From an uncultured Pelagibacteraceae bacterium (GTDB lineage: Bacteria; Pseudomonadota; Alphaproteobacteria; Pelagibacterales; Pelagibacteraceae): DNA of 61,628 nt. Each line of letters begins with the position of its first letter. The stretch's first letter is position 1. Location: contig CABZLO010000005.1 of the NCBI GenBank assembly GCA_902526595.1, forward strand, positions 1 to 61,628, read 5' to 3'. The notes beneath the pieces were generated by a model. That model was not told where the DNA came from and ran no database searches. It saw only the letters and a list, made by a program, of their open reading frames with translations. The position numbers were made by a program, and so were the translations under genes. Shown here in pieces: positions 44,851 through 53,012 of this stretch.

Positions 44851-45021
44851 TTATTTTCCTAATTTTCTAAGTTCGATATTTTTTGCATTAATTACTTTTT
44901 TTCCAACATTTTCAAAATTTACAGTTACTTTGTCATTTATTATAGATTGCACCTGACCTATACCCCATTCTTTGTTGTCTGGATTAGTGACTTTGTCACC
45001 TGGTTCATAATCTAAAATCAT
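44851..45021 (-). CDS. DUF3553-family small protein, 56 residues
   Basis: Start ATG at 45021. The sequence [20 protein letters not shown], then [22 protein letters not shown], and finally [14 protein letters not shown] matches the DUF3553 pattern PG-x-x-V-x-x-P-x-x-x-x-WG-x-G-QVQS...VTVNFE..GK. This resembles a small SH3-like beta barrel, as in CarD/UvrD-tail (UvrD C-terminal) modules, so a nucleic-acid or RNA-polymerase contact is possible. It is first in a three-gene minus-strand operon with cysQ and a small membrane protein. Divergent from mnmA. Confidence 0.85.
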   Translation of the reverse strand: MILDYEPGDKVTNPDNKEWGIGQVQSIINDKVTVNFENVGKKVINAKNIELRKLGK

Positions 45022-45062
45022 TTAATTTAACTTATATTGTAAATCAGTATAAATACCACCTT

Positions 45063-46181
45063 ATGAGCAAAGAATTAAATTCTTTAGGTTTTAACAAAAA
45101 ACCATCAGATACTACCGTAGTTGTAGCTATGTCTGGTGGCGTAGATTCTTCCACTGTTGCAGGTATGATGAAAAAAGAGGGTTATAAAGTTATAGGTATT
45201 ACATTAAAATTGTATGATGATGGTAAAGAAGTAGCAGTTTCTAAACAATGTTGTTCTGGTCAAGATATTATGGATGCAAAACGTGTGGCTCATAAATTAG
45301 ATATTGAACACAAAATTTTATATTATCAGGATAAATTTAAAAAAGGAGTAATAGATAATTTTGTTGAAAGTTATTTAAAAGGTGAGACACCTATCCCTTG
45401 TGTGCAATGTAATCAAACAGTAAAATTTAAAGACTTATTTGAGGTAGCAAAAGATCTTAATGCAGATGCATTGGTGACTGGTCATTATGTAAAAAGTATT
45501 ACAGAAAAAAATACCACAAATATGTACAGAGCTATTGATGAAAATAGAGATCAAAGTTATTTTTTATTTAATACAACTAGAGAGCAATTAAATTATTTAA
45601 GATTTCCTTTGGGTGGAATGTTAAAAGATAAAACTCGAGAAATTGCAAAAAATTTAGATTTGAATGTTGCTGATAAGCCTGATAGCCAAGATATTTGTTT
45701 TGTTCCAAATGGAAATTATGCATCAGTTATACAAAAATTTAAACCTGACTCATTTCAAAAAGGAAATATCAAGAATTTAAATGGAGATGTTATAGGTGTA
45801 CATGATGGAATTATTAATTTTACAATAGGTCAACGAAAAGGAATAAGGGTATCAGATATAGAGCCCCTTTATGTGCTAAAGATTAATTCTGATAGAAATG
45901 AAATAATTGTTGGACCAAAAGAGAAATTAGGAAAAAAAACAATTTCTTTAAAAGATATAAATTTATTAGCACCAAATAATGAATTAGAAAAAAAAATTTT
46001 TGTGAAAGTGCGATCAACTGGCGATTTATTAGAAGCAAATGTTCGTTTAAATGAAAATAAAACAGGGATTGTTAATCTTAGTTTGCCAGAGGATGGTATT
46101 TCACCAGGACAAGCTTGTGTTTTTTATAACAAAGATCAATTTGGGTATAAAGTTCTTGGTGGTGGGTGGATCAAAGAATAA
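45063..46181 (+). CDS. mnmA: tRNA-specific 2-thiouridylase
   Basis: 372 residues, full length. The PP-loop AMSGGVDSS near residues 23-31 binds ATP. The catalytic cysteines are in IPCVQCN and [11 protein letters not shown], and TGHYVK, DQSYFLF and FTIGQRKGI are family blocks. It adds the 2-thio group to U34 of tRNA for Lys, Glu and Gln, receiving sulfur through a relay. The ATG at 45063 is divergent from the DUF3553 gene with 41 nt between. Confidence 0.96.
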   Translation: MSKELNSLGFNKKPSDTTVVVAMSGGVDSSTVAGMMKKEGYKVIGITLKLYDDGKEVAVSKQCCSGQDIMDAKRVAHKLDIEHKILYYQDKFKKGVIDNFVESYLKGETPIPCVQCNQTVKFKDLFEVAKDLNADALVTGHYVKSITEKNTTNMYRAIDENRDQSYFLFNTTREQLNYLRFPLGGMLKDKTREIAKNLDLNVADKPDSQDICFVPNGNYASVIQKFKPDSFQKGNIKNLNGDVIGVHDGIINFTIGQRKGIRVSDIEPLYVLKINSDRNEIIVGPKEKLGKKTISLKDINLLAPNNELEKKIFVKVRSTGDLLEANVRLNENKTGIVNLSLPEDGISPGQACVFYNKDQFGYKVLGGGWIKE

Positions 46182-46189
46182 AAGCCTGT

Positions 46190-46273
46190 TTATTTCTTTT
46201 TATTTTTTCTTTTAGCTCTTCTTTTTTTTGAGCCTTGTTTTCTTCGACCTCTATGTTTTTTTGGGTAACTCAT
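46190..46273 (-). CDS. Extremely basic 27-residue peptide
   Basis: ATG at 46273; the reading frame is MSYPKKHRGRRKQGSKKRRA followed by KRKNKKK. Lys and Arg make up roughly two thirds of the residues. It resembles tiny ribosome-bound proteins (bTHX, L36-like size and charge) in composition, though no family match is seen. It is convergent with mnmA, 8 nt from its stop. A TATAAT lies about 20 nt upstream on the minus strand. Poly-A-rich DNA can encode Lys runs by chance, so the status is tentative. Confidence 0.45.
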   Translation of the reverse strand: MSYPKKHRGRRKQGSKKRRAKRKNKKK

Positions 46274-46346
46274 TCAATTCTATTTTAATTATATTGACGT
46301 TTTTCATGGGATATAGCATTGTCTTTTAAACATATCAAATTTTATT

Positions 46347-47522
46347 ATGAGTAGCTCATTCAAGACTTTTCTTAAACATGCAGCTAAAGATTTTCACAAT
46401 CAGTCTGTAAATCCACCAGTTGTTAGAGCTTCAACAATTATATTTAAATCAACTAGAGATATAAGAAAAACTCAAGCAAATGCTCAAAAAAATCCTATTG
46501 GGGGTCATTATGATTATGCGAGACAGGGCACATCAACTACTTATATTTTGCAAAAAATTTTAAACAAGCTTGAGGAAAGTTATCATGTTTTTACTACTCC
46601 AACAGGTTTTGGGGCAGTTTTTTTAGCTATATTTAGTGTTACCAGGCCTGGAGATGAAATTATTGCAGCAGATCCACTTTATAGTCCAACAAGAATATTA
46701 ACCGAAAATTTTTTAAAAGATTTTAATATTAAAACAACTTTTTACAATCCTCATGACCTTAAATCTTTAGAAAAAAATATTACAAAAAAAACTAAGTTAA
46801 TTTTTGTAGAAAACCCAGGAAGTAATTCATTTGACTTTCAAGATCTAGGAAAAATTCTTTCAATTGCTAAAAAAAATAAAATTTTAACTGCGATGGATAA
46901 CACATGGGGGACACCTTACTTTTTAAAACCCATAAAACTTGGATTTGATATGTCAATTGTATCTGCAACAAAATATTATTCAGGTCATTCAGACGTTATG
47001 GGAGGGTCTTTAGCAGTAAGTAAAAAAGTATTTTCTAAAGTTAAAGCTGCAGAGAGGATTACAGGTTTGAGACTTGGCCCTGATGATGCTTACTTGATTA
47101 CAAGAGGATTAAGAACTTTAGATGTAAGACTAGATAGACATAGAGAAAATTCAGAAAAAGTTGCAAAATTTCTGTCTAGATTTAAAAATATCAAACTCCT
47201 TTATCCTTATAAAAAAGGTTCTTACAATTATAAGATGTGGAAAAAGTACTATTCAGGAGCTTCTGGATTAATGGGTTTAAAAATAAAGTGTAAAAATATA
47301 AGTTCTGTGAGAAAATTTGTTAATTCACTTAAACTTTTTGGCTATGGTTATAGTTGGGGTGGCTTCGAAAGTTTAGTTTTGCATCAAGAGTATAGAGAAA
47401 TTGGAACAAGAAAGTTTTTTAAATTAGCAAAAGATGAACATTTAGTAAGATTACATATTGGATTGGAAGATCCTAGCGACCTTATCGCTGATATTAAGCA
47501 AGCTTTAAAACACTTAAAGTAA
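46347..47522 (+). CDS. metC: Cystathionine beta-lyase-like PLP enzyme (Cys/Met metabolism family)
   Basis: 391 residues. The internal-aldimine lysine is in SATKYYSGHSDVMGGSL near residues 209-225. Other landmarks are TTYILQKILNKLE, GFGAVFLAIFSVTRPGDEI, DNTWGTPYFLKP and GYGYSWGGFESLVL, the last characteristic of MetC. It should cleave cystathionine or cysteine to homocysteine or pyruvate. No SAM riboswitch or met operator is evident in the 73-nt gap upstream. MetB-type gamma activity cannot be excluded. Confidence 0.88.
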   Translation: MSSSFKTFLKHAAKDFHNQSVNPPVVRASTIIFKSTRDIRKTQANAQKNPIGGHYDYARQGTSTTYILQKILNKLEESYHVFTTPTGFGAVFLAIFSVTRPGDEIIAADPLYSPTRILTENFLKDFNIKTTFYNPHDLKSLEKNITKKTKLIFVENPGSNSFDFQDLGKILSIAKKNKILTAMDNTWGTPYFLKPIKLGFDMSIVSATKYYSGHSDVMGGSLAVSKKVFSKVKAAERITGLRLGPDDAYLITRGLRTLDVRLDRHRENSEKVAKFLSRFKNIKLLYPYKKGSYNYKMWKKYYSGASGLMGLKIKCKNISSVRKFVNSLKLFGYGYSWGGFESLVLHQEYREIGTRKFFKLAKDEHLVRLHIGLEDPSDLIADIKQALKHLK

Positions 47523-47528
47523 TTTTCT

Positions 47529-48749
47529 ATGAGCACAGAGAAATTTATTAGAAATAAAACTGCTTTAATAACTTTAATAGCTGCTTGTGTGGTAGTCTTA
47601 ATATCTTTAGGTATAAGACAAACTTTTGGCTTATTCTTTATGGATTTCAAAGATGATCTAGGTATTTCTTTAACAGAGGCTGGACTGTCAATAGGGCTAC
47701 AAATGTTAATGTGGGGACTTACCGGTCCTATATTTGGTGCAATAGCAGATAAATATGGAGGACATAAAGCTATAGCATTAGCATTTGTTTTTTTTATAGC
47801 GGGTATTTATTTTCTTTACGCGGGTCCAAACACAGGAATATTTTTTCAAATAGATATGGGTATTTTAGTTGGTATTGGATTAGGTGGTACTGCTATTAGT
47901 ATTCCAATGGCTATAGTGGGTAAACATTTCCCTTTATCAAATAGAACAATTGCAATGAGTTTGGTAACAGCAATAGGCTCTTTCGGATATTTTTTATCAC
48001 CACTGCTAACAACTTATTCACTAAGTGAAAATGGATGGAAAATTACATTAATTGCCTTCCTTTTTGCATTATTTATAGGCTTAATAGTCTCATATTTTGT
48101 AAGATCTCCATCATTAGAACAAAGTATTGAAACACCAAATTCTCAAAGTACTATAGAAGCAATTAAAGAAGCATTTGCCTCAAAAAGCTATATTCTTTTA
48201 GTTTCTGGCTTTTTTGTGTGCGGATTTCACATTACATTAGTTGGCACACATGTACCTACTTATGTGATTGATAGAGGATTAGAAAGCTGGACTGCGGCTG
48301 CAATATTATCTTTGATTGGATTATTTAATATTTTTGGTTCACTTTTGAGTGGTTATTTATCAACTAAGATAAGTAAAAAAATTATCTTGAGTTTTATTTA
48401 TTCTTTAAGAGGATTATCAATTATATTATTTATATTTTTACCAGCTAGCAATATTAATGCTTTTATTTTTGGTGCTAGTTTTGGTTTCTTGTGGTTGTCA
48501 ACTGTACCAGCCACAAGTGGAATTGTCGCTCACATGTTCGGAACAAAATATTTAGGTTTACTATATGGAATTGTTTTTTTAAGTCATCAAATAGGATCAT
48601 TTTTTGGAGCTTATTTAGGTGGTTTATTCCATGATATTTATGGTTCTTATGATTATGCGTGGTATTTGGCAATTGCATTATCAATTTTTGCTGCAATAAT
48701 TCATTTACCTATAAAAGAAGAACCAGTGCTAAGATTAAAAACAAACTAA
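47529..48749 (+). CDS. Major facilitator superfamily transporter
   Basis: 406 residues with 12 predicted membrane segments. The MFS motif between helices 2 and 3 reads GAIADKYGGHKAI near residues 71-83. The first helix (LGIRQTFGLFFMDF) and the sequence GSFFGAYLGGLFHDIYGSYD resemble monocarboxylate or oxalate/formate-type antiporters (UhpC/OFA-like). It lies 6 nt after metC and 1 nt before pabB, so it may be co-transcribed, but neither neighbour indicates a substrate. Confidence 0.88.
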   Translation: MSTEKFIRNKTALITLIAACVVVLISLGIRQTFGLFFMDFKDDLGISLTEAGLSIGLQMLMWGLTGPIFGAIADKYGGHKAIALAFVFFIAGIYFLYAGPNTGIFFQIDMGILVGIGLGGTAISIPMAIVGKHFPLSNRTIAMSLVTAIGSFGYFLSPLLTTYSLSENGWKITLIAFLFALFIGLIVSYFVRSPSLEQSIETPNSQSTIEAIKEAFASKSYILLVSGFFVCGFHITLVGTHVPTYVIDRGLESWTAAAILSLIGLFNIFGSLLSGYLSTKISKKIILSFIYSLRGLSIILFIFLPASNINAFIFGASFGFLWLSTVPATSGIVAHMFGTKYLGLLYGIVFLSHQIGSFFGAYLGGLFHDIYGSYDYAWYLAIALSIFAAIIHLPIKEEPVLRLKTN

Positions 48750-48750
48750 A

Positions 48751-49914
48751 TTGAATACGAATAAAATTTTAAACGATATTAATTTATCCACCAAACCCTA
48801 CGTTATATACAAAACATCAAAGGGGTTTGATTTATTTACAGATTTTTCAAAAAAAATTATTTTATCAAATAATAATGTTAATAATTTTTTAAAGATAAAT
48901 TTTTCAAATAAAAAAAAAATTAAAAAAACAGATCTTTATATTGGTTTTTTTGGATACGAAATATTAAATTACTTAATTGGTATTAAATTTCCTAAGCAAA
49001 AAACTAACTTTTTTCCTAAGGGAATATTTTATAAACCTGAAACTTTAATAAGTTTAAGCGAAAATTTATCTTTTAAATCTCCGTCAAAAGAAAAAAAAAG
49101 TAAACAATTCAAAATAAATATTAATAGGAAAAATTATACAAAAATTTTTAATAAGTTTAAAAAAAAAATTAAACAAGGTGAAACCTATCAAATTAAAATT
49201 TGCACTAAGTATAAAAATAAATCAAAAATAGATCCTCTAGATTTTTTTTGTCGTCTATCTAAATCCAATCTTGCTCCAGAGGCTTTTATGATTAAAGATA
49301 AAAATTATTCAGTTATTAGCTGTTCGCCTGAAACTTTAATTGAGAAGAAAGGAAGATCAATAATTACTAAACCAATTGCAGGCACTCTTAAGAAAAATGC
49401 AAGTCTAAATAAAAGTAAAGCTCTTCAATATTTTAGGAAAAACATTAAAGAGACAAAGGAGCATAATATGATTGTTGATATGGAACGAAGTGATTTATCA
49501 CGAATATGTGTTCCAGGATCTGTTAAAATCAAAAAAGAAAAAACTATAGAGGAATACAAGGATCTTTTTCATTATGTAAGTTTGATAAAAGGTAAGTTGA
49601 GTGAAAAGGTAAAAACCATTGATATAGTTAAATCAATGATGCCTGGTGGTTCTGTAATAGGCTGTCCTAAAGTAAGCACTTTAAATCTTTTAAATAACCA
49701 AGAAAAGGAAAACAGAAATATTTACACAGGAAGTTTTGGATATATTAAATTTAATGGAGATATGAAGTTTAATATTATTATTCGCTCAATACTAAATTAT
49801 AAAAATATTTCAGAAATTTCAGTCGCATCTGGAGTTGTAATAGATAGTAATGTTAATCACGAATTTAATGAAAATTTTATAAAAGCAAAAGCTCTAATAG
49901 ATTTATTTAAATGA
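48751..49914 (+). CDS. pabB: Aminodeoxychorismate synthase component I
   Basis: 387 residues. The chorismate-binding domain has YQIKICTKY near residue 148, CSPETLI, KPIAGTLKK, EHNMIVDMERSDLSRIC with Mg-binding residues, and MMPGGSVIGCPKVST near residue 300. Overall it fits PabB better than TrpE, because pabA and a class IV lyase follow. It aminates chorismate for p-aminobenzoate and folate. The start is a TTG at 48751, since no ATG precedes the conserved region; this is 1 nt after the MFS stop. It overlaps pabA by 4 nt. Confidence 0.88.
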   Translation: MNTNKILNDINLSTKPYVIYKTSKGFDLFTDFSKKIILSNNNVNNFLKINFSNKKKIKKTDLYIGFFGYEILNYLIGIKFPKQKTNFFPKGIFYKPETLISLSENLSFKSPSKEKKSKQFKININRKNYTKIFNKFKKKIKQGETYQIKICTKYKNKSKIDPLDFFCRLSKSNLAPEAFMIKDKNYSVISCSPETLIEKKGRSIITKPIAGTLKKNASLNKSKALQYFRKNIKETKEHNMIVDMERSDLSRICVPGSVKIKKEKTIEEYKDLFHYVSLIKGKLSEKVKTIDIVKSMMPGGSVIGCPKVSTLNLLNNQEKENRNIYTGSFGYIKFNGDMKFNIIIRSILNYKNISEISVASGVVIDSNVNHEFNENFIKAKALIDLFK

Positions 49915-50468
49915 TATATGTAATTGATCATAAAGACTCGTTTACTCACAACGTAGTACATCAATTATCTTTGTTTGATAAAGTTAAATGTACAAATTAC
50001 GATGAGATTAATATTAGATATTTAAAAAGAGCGTCAACAATTGTTTTATCACCAGGACCTGGATCTCCAAAAGATTATCCAATAACTAGTAGGATCTATA
50101 AAAATTTTAAAGGAAAAAAAAGAATAGTTGGAATTTGCTTAGGATTTCAACAAATATTGTTTTGTGAGGGTGCAAAAATAGTACAACAAAAACAAATTTA
50201 TCATGGGTTTCAGTCAAAAATAAAAGTTGTAAGTAAAAATTCTATTTTTAAAAATAAAAATAGTTATAAGGTAGGTCGTTACCATTCTTTAAAGTTGGAA
50301 GAACCTTTTTATTCCAAAAATTTTGACATAACCATGAGATGTGCTATTTCAGGTTCAGCAATGGCATTAGAAAATAACATTGATAAAATTTATGGATTTC
50401 AATTTCATCCTGAGTCTTTTTTAACTGTAAATGGTAACCTACTTATTAAAAAAATCTTATCAGCTTAA
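49911..50468 (+). CDS. pabA: Aminodeoxychorismate synthase glutamine amidotransferase
   Basis: 185 residues, class I glutamine amidotransferase. The nucleophile cysteine is in GICLGFQQIL, the oxyanion region is LSPGPGSP, and the catalytic His/Glu are in FQFHPESF near residue 168. It supplies ammonia from glutamine to PabB, whose gene it overlaps by 4 nt. It could also serve anthranilate synthase, as in many bacteria. It overlaps the following lyase gene by 38 nt. Confidence 0.9.
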   Translation: MIYVIDHKDSFTHNVVHQLSLFDKVKCTNYDEINIRYLKRASTIVLSPGPGSPKDYPITSRIYKNFKGKKRIVGICLGFQQILFCEGAKIVQQKQIYHGFQSKIKVVSKNSIFKNKNSYKVGRYHSLKLEEPFYSKNFDITMRCAISGSAMALENNIDKIYGFQFHPESFLTVNGNLLIKKILSA

Positions 50469-51198
50469 AGATCTCAAAGAGACAGAATTTCAAGATCTCT
50501 GGGGTGATCATGGTGTATTTACAACTATGTGGATTTATGGCTCGTCTCCAAAAATTCTTTTCTTTAATGAGCATATTCAAAATTTATTAAAATCAGTAAA
50601 AAAATATAAAATTTTTAAATCTTCTTTAAAAAAAGATATTAATAAATTAATTAAAAATAATTTAGATCCTAAAAAAAATTATAACCATTTGTTAAGAGTC
50701 GCTTTAAATAAAAAAATAATATCAATATCTTTTAGGAAAAGAATTAAACCAAAAATTGATTTCAATTTAAAACTTGTTAAATTAAAAAGAGAAAAACCTG
50801 AATATAAAAATCTTAAATATAAAGAAATTTTAAAACATTTATCGAAAATGGATAACTCTAGATCTGATATCGGATTATGTTCCAATAAAAAAATATTTGA
50901 AACTGGTACTTCAAACATTTTTCTTGTAAGAAATGATAAATTATATTCACCTGCAAAAAATTGTTATAAAGGAATTACTTATAAATTTTTTGAGTCTAAA
51001 ATAAAAAAAATAATTAACAAAGATATAATGATTGATACATTGTCAAAATATGATGAAATTATTTTGATAGGTTCGGGCAAAGGTGTTGCCTCTGTTAAGA
51101 CTGTAGATAAAATTGGATGGAAAAGAAAAAGTTTAAAAACTTTTAATTTACTAAATAACCATTATTCATTAGCTGCAAAAAAGTACCCAAAGTATTAA
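50431..51198 (+). CDS. pabC: 4-amino-4-deoxychorismate lyase-like class IV aminotransferase
   Basis: 255 residues. Fold-type IV PLP protein: GDHGVFTTMWI near the N-terminus (family GDGVFET), the Lys of NHLLRVALNK region, EMASSN-like ETGTSNIFLVRNDKLYSP, and the C-terminal loop. With pabB and pabA upstream it should make p-aminobenzoate from aminodeoxychorismate. The ATG at 50431 lies 38 nt inside pabA. No other ATG, GTG or TTG occurs before the conserved start, so this unusually long overlap is probably real. Sequence is highly diverged and Lys-rich, so the exact substrate is less certain. Confidence 0.82.
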   Translation: MVTYLLKKSYQLKDLKETEFQDLWGDHGVFTTMWIYGSSPKILFFNEHIQNLLKSVKKYKIFKSSLKKDINKLIKNNLDPKKNYNHLLRVALNKKIISISFRKRIKPKIDFNLKLVKLKREKPEYKNLKYKEILKHLSKMDNSRSDIGLCSNKKIFETGTSNIFLVRNDKLYSPAKNCYKGITYKFFESKIKKIINKDIMIDTLSKYDEIILIGSGKGVASVKTVDKIGWKRKSLKTFNLLNNHYSLAAKKYPKY

Positions 51199-51201
51199 TC
51201 G

Positions 51202-51603
51202 ATGGTCAAAGATCCTAACAATCCTTGCCTTTTTTGTAATTCTGAAATAAGCGGTATTGCTCATGAAAATGAGCTAGCATATGCAAGTTACGACACTTAT
51301 CCAGTCTCTAATCTTCATTGCCTAATTATCCCCAAAAGGCATTTCCGTGATTACTTTGATTTAACTAACGATGAGTTAGTTGCATGTAATGATCTCATAA
51401 AAAAAATAAAGGATGAAATCACCGCAAAAGATAAAACCGTTAAAGCATTTAATATTGGAACAAATGCTGGAAAAATTTCAGGTCAAACTATTATGCATTG
51501 TCATATTCATGTTATACCTAGAAGAGATGGAGATGTAGAGAATCCCCAAGGTGGAGTTAGGGCTGTAATTCCAAAAAATCAACATTACAAACGAAAAGTA
51601 TAA
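51202..51603 (+). CDS. HIT-family nucleotide hydrolase
   Basis: 133 residues. The histidine triad reads MHCHIHVIPRRDGD near residues 99-112. The CLFCNSE zinc-like start and TYPVSNLHCLIIPKRHF are typical of HIT/Hint proteins. It hydrolyses nucleoside phosphoramidates, adenylates or dinucleoside polyphosphates. Its gene follows pabC by 3 nt. Start at the ATG just after the previous stop. Confidence 0.92.
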   Translation: MVKDPNNPCLFCNSEISGIAHENELAYASYDTYPVSNLHCLIIPKRHFRDYFDLTNDELVACNDLIKKIKDEITAKDKTVKAFNIGTNAGKISGQTIMHCHIHVIPRRDGDVENPQGGVRAVIPKNQHYKRKV

Positions 51604-51645
51604 ATTCTAAGTTGTTATTAAGGACAAAATAACCAATAGTTTATG

Positions 51646-51674
51646 TTGATATGAAGATTTAACTAGATTAGAAA
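51646..51674 (+). promoter_or_regulatory. Possible promoter for aprM-aprB-aprA
   Basis: TTGATA (51646-51651) and TAGAAA (51669-51674) are separated by 17 nt, 42 nt before the aprM start. The 112-nt gap also contains an inverted repeat GTTATT/AATAAC (near 51613-51633). It is the only sizeable gap before the apr genes. Confidence 0.3.
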
Positions 51675-51715
51675 ATCTTTGAAATTAGATCAAAATAATT
51701 TAATTTAAGGGTAAT

Positions 51716-52510
51716 ATGTTAAACACAAATCCATTTTCAACTTTAGCAGAGACAGTTTCTCCAGTCGCTATGCAAAGTTTTATTATTGCAATGGTAGTAT
51801 TGATTGCAGTTGGAACAATTATCCAAATGATTTCTCACAGGAACTTAACATATTTTTTTAATAATGCTAAAAAAGCAAAACTTAATGCAACAAAAGAACT
51901 TGGAGTAGGGGAAAAAGTATCTATCGTTGCAAAGACAACAGTTTACGATATCGGCACTACCTCTGAGCTTGGGTTTGGCAAAAGAAGGTTAGCTCATGTA
52001 CTTGGTATGTATGGGACAATTTTATTTTGGGTTGCATCTGCTGTTTTAGTTTTTGGCTACACAGGTGCAGAAAAGTCATCTACAACTATTTGGTCTATGA
52101 TATGGCACATAGGAGCAATTCTAACATGTGTTGGTGGATATTGGTTCTGGTTTTTTTTAAGAGTGGATGTTTCAGCAGAAGCACATCCATGGTACAGGAT
52201 TATTAAAGCAGACTTATTTGTTTTAGCTCTATTAGCTTGTGCAACTTTTGGTTTGCTATGGTCATATACTCAGTTCAATGGACAAACTGGATTATCATAT
52301 TTATTTTTAACTTTATTTGTAGTTTCAAATTTAATTTTATTTGGAGGGATTTACTGGTCTAAGTTTGCTCATATGTTTTATAAACCTGGAGCAGCGATAC
52401 AAAAAAATTTGGCAGAAGCGGATGGGTCAAGAGATAATCTACCACCACCAGCAGACGCACCTGAGCAATTTGGCTTGGGTATAAAAAGAGAAGAGCCAAA
52501 ACATTATTAA
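51716..52510 (+). CDS. aprM: AprM, membrane protein of the APS reductase cluster
   Basis: 264 residues with about five to six membrane helices, beginning near residue 17 and continuing at LGMYGTILFWVASAVLVFG, IWHIGAILTCVGGYWFWFF, LFVLALLACATFGLLW and YLFLTLFVVSNLILFGG. The C-terminal soluble tail (ends KREEPKHY) is proline- and acid-rich. It sits directly before aprB and aprA. In SAR11 and some sulfur oxidisers an AprM protein in this position is thought to anchor the reductase and pass electrons to quinone. A His pair in the helices could hold heme, which is inference. Confidence 0.85.
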   Translation: MLNTNPFSTLAETVSPVAMQSFIIAMVVLIAVGTIIQMISHRNLTYFFNNAKKAKLNATKELGVGEKVSIVAKTTVYDIGTTSELGFGKRRLAHVLGMYGTILFWVASAVLVFGYTGAEKSSTTIWSMIWHIGAILTCVGGYWFWFFLRVDVSAEAHPWYRIIKADLFVLALLACATFGLLWSYTQFNGQTGLSYLFLTLFVVSNLILFGGIYWSKFAHMFYKPGAAIQKNLAEADGSRDNLPPPADAPEQFGLGIKREEPKHY

Positions 52511-52541
52511 TATGATAATAAGGAAAGGAAATAATTAAATT

Positions 52542-53012
52542 ATGTCAACTTTTGTATATATGACAAGATGTGACGGATGTGGTCACTGTGTAGATATTTG
52601 CCCTTCAGATATAATGCATATTGATGAAAACATAAGACGTGCAAAAAATATAGAACCTAATTTTTGTTGGGAGTGTTATTCATGTGTAAAAGCTTGTCCT
52701 AACCACGCAATTGATGTCAGAGGTTATGCTGACTTTGCTCCGATGGGCCATAGTGTAAGAGTTAGAAGAGAAGAAGAAAAAGGCACTATTTCTTGGAAGA
52801 TTAAATTTAGAAATGGAACTACTAAGGACTTTGTGTCACCAATAACAACAAAACCTTGGGGGAAATTTATTCCCAAATTAGCTGAAGGTGATAAACCTAA
52901 TCAAGGAGAAATTAATTCTCAAAGATTATATACTGAGCCAGAAGGACTTAATATCGATGGTGAACTACCAAGTGTTCCAAAAGACTCTTTCAAAAAAGGT
53001 GTTTATTATTAA
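52542..53012 (+). CDS. aprB: Adenylylsulfate reductase beta subunit
   Basis: 156 residues. Two [4Fe-4S] motifs are near residues 10-21 (CDGCGHCVDICP) and 47-58 (CWECYSCVKACP), followed by the AprB C-terminal tail that wraps the alpha subunit. It passes electrons between AprA's FAD and the membrane. With AprA it interconverts APS and sulfite plus AMP. Its stop overlaps the aprA ATG (TAATG). In SAR11, which cannot reduce sulfate assimilatorily, the enzyme is presumed to oxidise sulfite. Confidence 0.95.
   Translation: MSTFVYMTRCDGCGHCVDICPSDIMHIDENIRRAKNIEPNFCWECYSCVKACPNHAIDVRGYADFAPMGHSVRVRREEEKGTISWKIKFRNGTTKDFVSPITTKPWGKFIPKLAEGDKPNQGEINSQRLYTEPEGLNIDGELPSVPKDSFKKGVYY

Noticed and set aside
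46274..46346. SAM-type riboswitch upstream of metC
   Set aside because: The gap is only 73 nt and shows no paired structure or SAM-II/SAM-V conserved blocks.
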